Shown: positions 62,305 to 64,000 of the stretch, in pieces
Position numbering within the stretch: position 1 is the stretch's first letter
Layout: every line of letters begins with the position of its first letter
Assembly (NCBI GenBank): GCA_963806935.1
Contig: CAWEAT010000004.1
Location: 62,001 to 126,000 of the forward strand
Length of the DNA: 64,000 nt
Source: Roseiarcus sp963806935
Lineage (GTDB): Bacteria > Pseudomonadota > Alphaproteobacteria > Rhizobiales > Beijerinckiaceae
Direction: 5' to 3'
Translations under genes and position numbers: made by a program
Notes under the pieces: model-generated
What the model saw: the letters and a program-made list of their open reading frames with translations, nothing else
What the model was told of the DNA's origin: nothing
Database searches by the model: none

Positions 62305-64000
62305 GCGGCCTCTCCGTAGATGCCGCCGAGATAAGCCTCCTGCACCTTGGGATTGGTCTTGATCTCGTTCGGCGTGCCCTCGACCAGCACGCGGCCCTCC
62401 TGCAGCACGGTCACCCGTTCAACCAGCTCGAACAGCGAGTCCATGTCGTGATCGATGATGATCATCGTTCGGCCGCGGGCGATGGATTTGATCAGCGCGA
62501 CCGTCTCGACGCGTTCCCGCGGGCTCATCCCTGCAAGCGGCTCGTCGAGCAGAAGCAGGCTCGGCGACGTCGCCAGCGCAAGCCCGATCTCAAGCCGGCG
62601 TTTTTCGCCGTAGGCGAGCTCGGACACTCGCGAGTCCGGCCGCTCGGTCAGATTGACAAGCGCCAGCGTCTGCTCGACCAGTTCGTCGAGTCCGGGAACG
62701 CTCTGCAAACTGCGGAACAGATCGAGCTTGAACTTGCCGCGGATCTGGCTCAGCGCCGCGACCGTGAGGTTCTGCCTGACGGTCAGGCGATCGAAGAGCT
62801 GATTGATCTGGTAGCTCTTGGTGAGCCCGAGCTGGCAGACGTCGGTGACGCTCATCCGCGTGATGTCCCGGCCTTCGAACTCGATCCTGCCTGACGTCGG
62901 CGCAGTCTCGCAGGTCAGCATCTTGAAGAAGGTGCTTTTGCCTGCTCCATTCGGCCCGATAATGCCGCGGATTTCCCCGCGATTGACGACGAAATCGATA
63001 TCGCTGTTGGCCACCAGGCCGCCATAGCGCTTGGTCAGCCCTGTCGCATGGAGAATTGGCCCGGACGTTTGGCCCACCGGGCGACGGCGCGTCAGCATTG
63101 TCCCGGCGCCGGCTCGATCGGCTGTCGATGCGATCGGTCCGGCCGCTGTCCTGGCGCGCTCAGTCGTCTTCCTCGCGCCCGCCGTCAGCCCATATAGGTC
63201 GACGACGGCGCCGACGATTCCGCGCCTCAGGAAGCACACGAGCAGCACGAATACGATGCCGAGCACAAGCCTCCACGTCGCGCCAAGATGGAGCGTGTTC
63301 TGGAAGAAATCGCTCAGATAGAGCCATACGCTCGCGCCGACCAGCGGCCCGAACAGCGTCCCCGCGCCGCCAATGGCGGTCTGCATGACGAGTTGGCCGG
63401 AGGTGTCGAACATGAAGGCGTCCGGCGGCATGAAGCCCTGCATGATCGCGAGGAGGCCGCCGGCGAAACCGGCATAGGCCGCCGCAACCACGAAGGCGGT
63501 GAGCTTGTAGCCATGAATGCTATGACCCAGAGCCGCCGCGCGCAGCGGGTTGTCGCGGAGCGCGCTGAGAATCGTTCCGACCGGCGAGCGCACGATGCGA
63601 AGCGCGATCACCAGACCGACGAAATACCAGAAGGCAAGAAATGCATACATCGACGGGTCGCTGTCGAACCTGAGCTTGACAAAGCCGAGGTCGAAACTCG
63701 GCGTCGGCACGCCCGGCAAGCCGTTTTCTCCGCCGGTGAAGTCGGAGAGCGGATTGAACTCGACGAAGAAGAACACCTCCGCGATCGCCACCGTGATCAT
63801 GGCGAAATAGATCCCGGTGCGGCGAAGCGCGATCAAGCCGACGAGATAGCCGACGACGCCCGCAACCAGGGCGCCGATCACGATCGACGTCAGGACGTAG
63901 GGAAAGTTGGCTTCGGTCATCAGATAGGCGGCGAACATGCCCCCTGTGCCGAAGAACGCGGACTGACCGAACGACAGAAGGCCCGCGTAGCCGAACAGCA
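62301..64000 (-). CDS. LivM-LivG fusion, permease and ATP-binding protein in one chain (partial, runs off right edge)
   Basis: The frame is open to the window edge; upstream of the 63938 ATG it continues as LFGYAGLLSFGQSAFFGTGG, so the true start lies beyond 64000. The first part is a LivM permease (LRRTGIYFAMITVAIAEVFFFVEF, ALRDNPLRAAALGHSIHGYKL). After a linker of about 40 residues comes a LivG ATPase with Walker A GPNGAGKST, LTKSYQINQLFDRLTVRQNL, signature ELAYGEKRRLEIGLAL and IIDHDMDSLFELVERV. A single chain for the two subunits is a known though less common arrangement. Confidence 0.9.
   Translation of the reverse strand, partial: LFGYAGLLSFGQSAFFGTGGMFAAYLMTEANFPYVLTSIVIGALVAGVVGYLVGLIALRRTGIYFAMITVAIAEVFFFVEFNPLSDFTGGENGLPGVPTPSFDLGFVKLRFDSDPSMYAFLAFWYFVGLVIALRIVRSPVGTILSALRDNPLRAAALGHSIHGYKLTAFVVAAAYAGFAGGLLAIMQGFMPPDAFMFDTSGQLVMQTAIGGAGTLFGPLVGASVWLYLSDFFQNTLHLGATWRLVLGIVFVLLVCFLRRGIVGAVVDLYGLTAGARKTTERARTAAGPIASTADRAGAGTMLTRRRPVGQTSGPILHATGLTKRYGGLVANSDIDFVVNRGEIRGIIGPNGAGKSTFFKMLTCETAPTSGRIEFEGRDITRMSVTDVCQLGLTKSYQINQLFDRLTVRQNLTVAALSQIRGKFKLDLFRSLQSVPGLDELVEQTLALVNLTERPDSRVSELAYGEKRRLEIGLALATSPSLLLLDEPLAGMSPRERVETVALIKSIARGRTMIIIDHDMDSLFELVERVTVLQEGRVLVEGTPNEIKTNPKVQEAYLGGIYGEAA

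Noticed and set aside
1..64000. CRISPR arrays, toxin-antitoxin pairs, biosynthetic megasynthases
   Set aside because: No regularly spaced repeats, no paired small toxin-antitoxin frames with recognisable families and no PKS/NRPS modules were found.

Overview
The window is about 64 kb of GC-rich alphaproteobacterial chromosome. The gene families point to Hyphomicrobiales (Rhizobiales), perhaps near Beijerinckiaceae or Methylocystaceae, though no marker here fixes the genus. No rRNA gene, complete tRNA gene or CRISPR array was seen. Many conserved genes are split by single-base indels. Adding or removing those bases restores continuous frames whose lengths divide by three, so sequencing or assembly error is the likeliest cause. 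I give such genes as one feature and mark the position of the shift.

Layout. 0-5.8 kb: the tail of a phage-baseplate-like gene, an FMN-dependent alpha-hydroxy-acid dehydrogenase, a biuret-amidohydrolase-like cysteine hydrolase with a nucleobase-type permease, and a MerA-like flavoprotein. 6-10.7 kb: a MOSC/ferredoxin-reductase fusion, a DeoR-type regulator and a decayed IS21 transposase. 10.6-15.1 kb (minus strand): a GMC oxidoreductase with its gluconate-dehydrogenase-subunit-3 partner, a membrane protein and an SDR. 15.2-21 kb (minus): an enolase-superfamily enzyme, a PoxB-like TPP enzyme, an SMP-30 lactonase and a GH15 glucoamylase-like protein.

21.0-36.9 kb is the centrepiece: one minus-strand run of tightly packed, mostly overlapping genes. 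It encodes a three-subunit membrane dehydrogenase (subunit 3, GMC flavoprotein, triheme cytochrome c), then alternative complex III (ActA to ActF), then two small membrane proteins, a SCO copper chaperone and a caa3-type cytochrome oxidase (CoxB, CoxA, CoxC, subunit IV). Read as a unit, it is a complete respiratory chain from a periplasmic sugar or alcohol to oxygen. The lactonase, dehydratase-like and glucoamylase-like genes downstream suggest that sugars feed it.

37-42.5 kb: an IS5-family insertion sequence, an OmpR-type two-component system divergent from a Spy/CpxP-like periplasmic protein, and an SGNH esterase. 42.6-51.5 kb: an IclR-regulated aromatic catabolic cluster (HpaB-type flavin monooxygenase, flavin reductase, hydroxyquinol 1,2-dioxygenase) followed by a five-gene branched-chain-type ABC importer. 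Near-identical palindromes precede the regulator and the monooxygenase.

51.7-56.9 kb: a mosaic accessory region. Two direct copies of a tRNA-Arg 3' end flank an AT-richer cargo gene for a secreted protein. Beyond them lie a tyrosine integrase with His at the expected nucleophile position, an excisionase-like gene, a hypothetical gene, and 5'- and 3'-truncated remains of an AAA ATPase/subtilisin pair resembling IetAS. 56.9-64 kb: housekeeping and stress genes (RsmB-like methyltransferase, secreted hypothetical, Lys/Ala-tailed protein, phosphoribosyltransferase, host-attachment protein, ribosome hibernation factor), then a second Liv-type ABC importer whose permease and ATPase are fused and run off the right edge.
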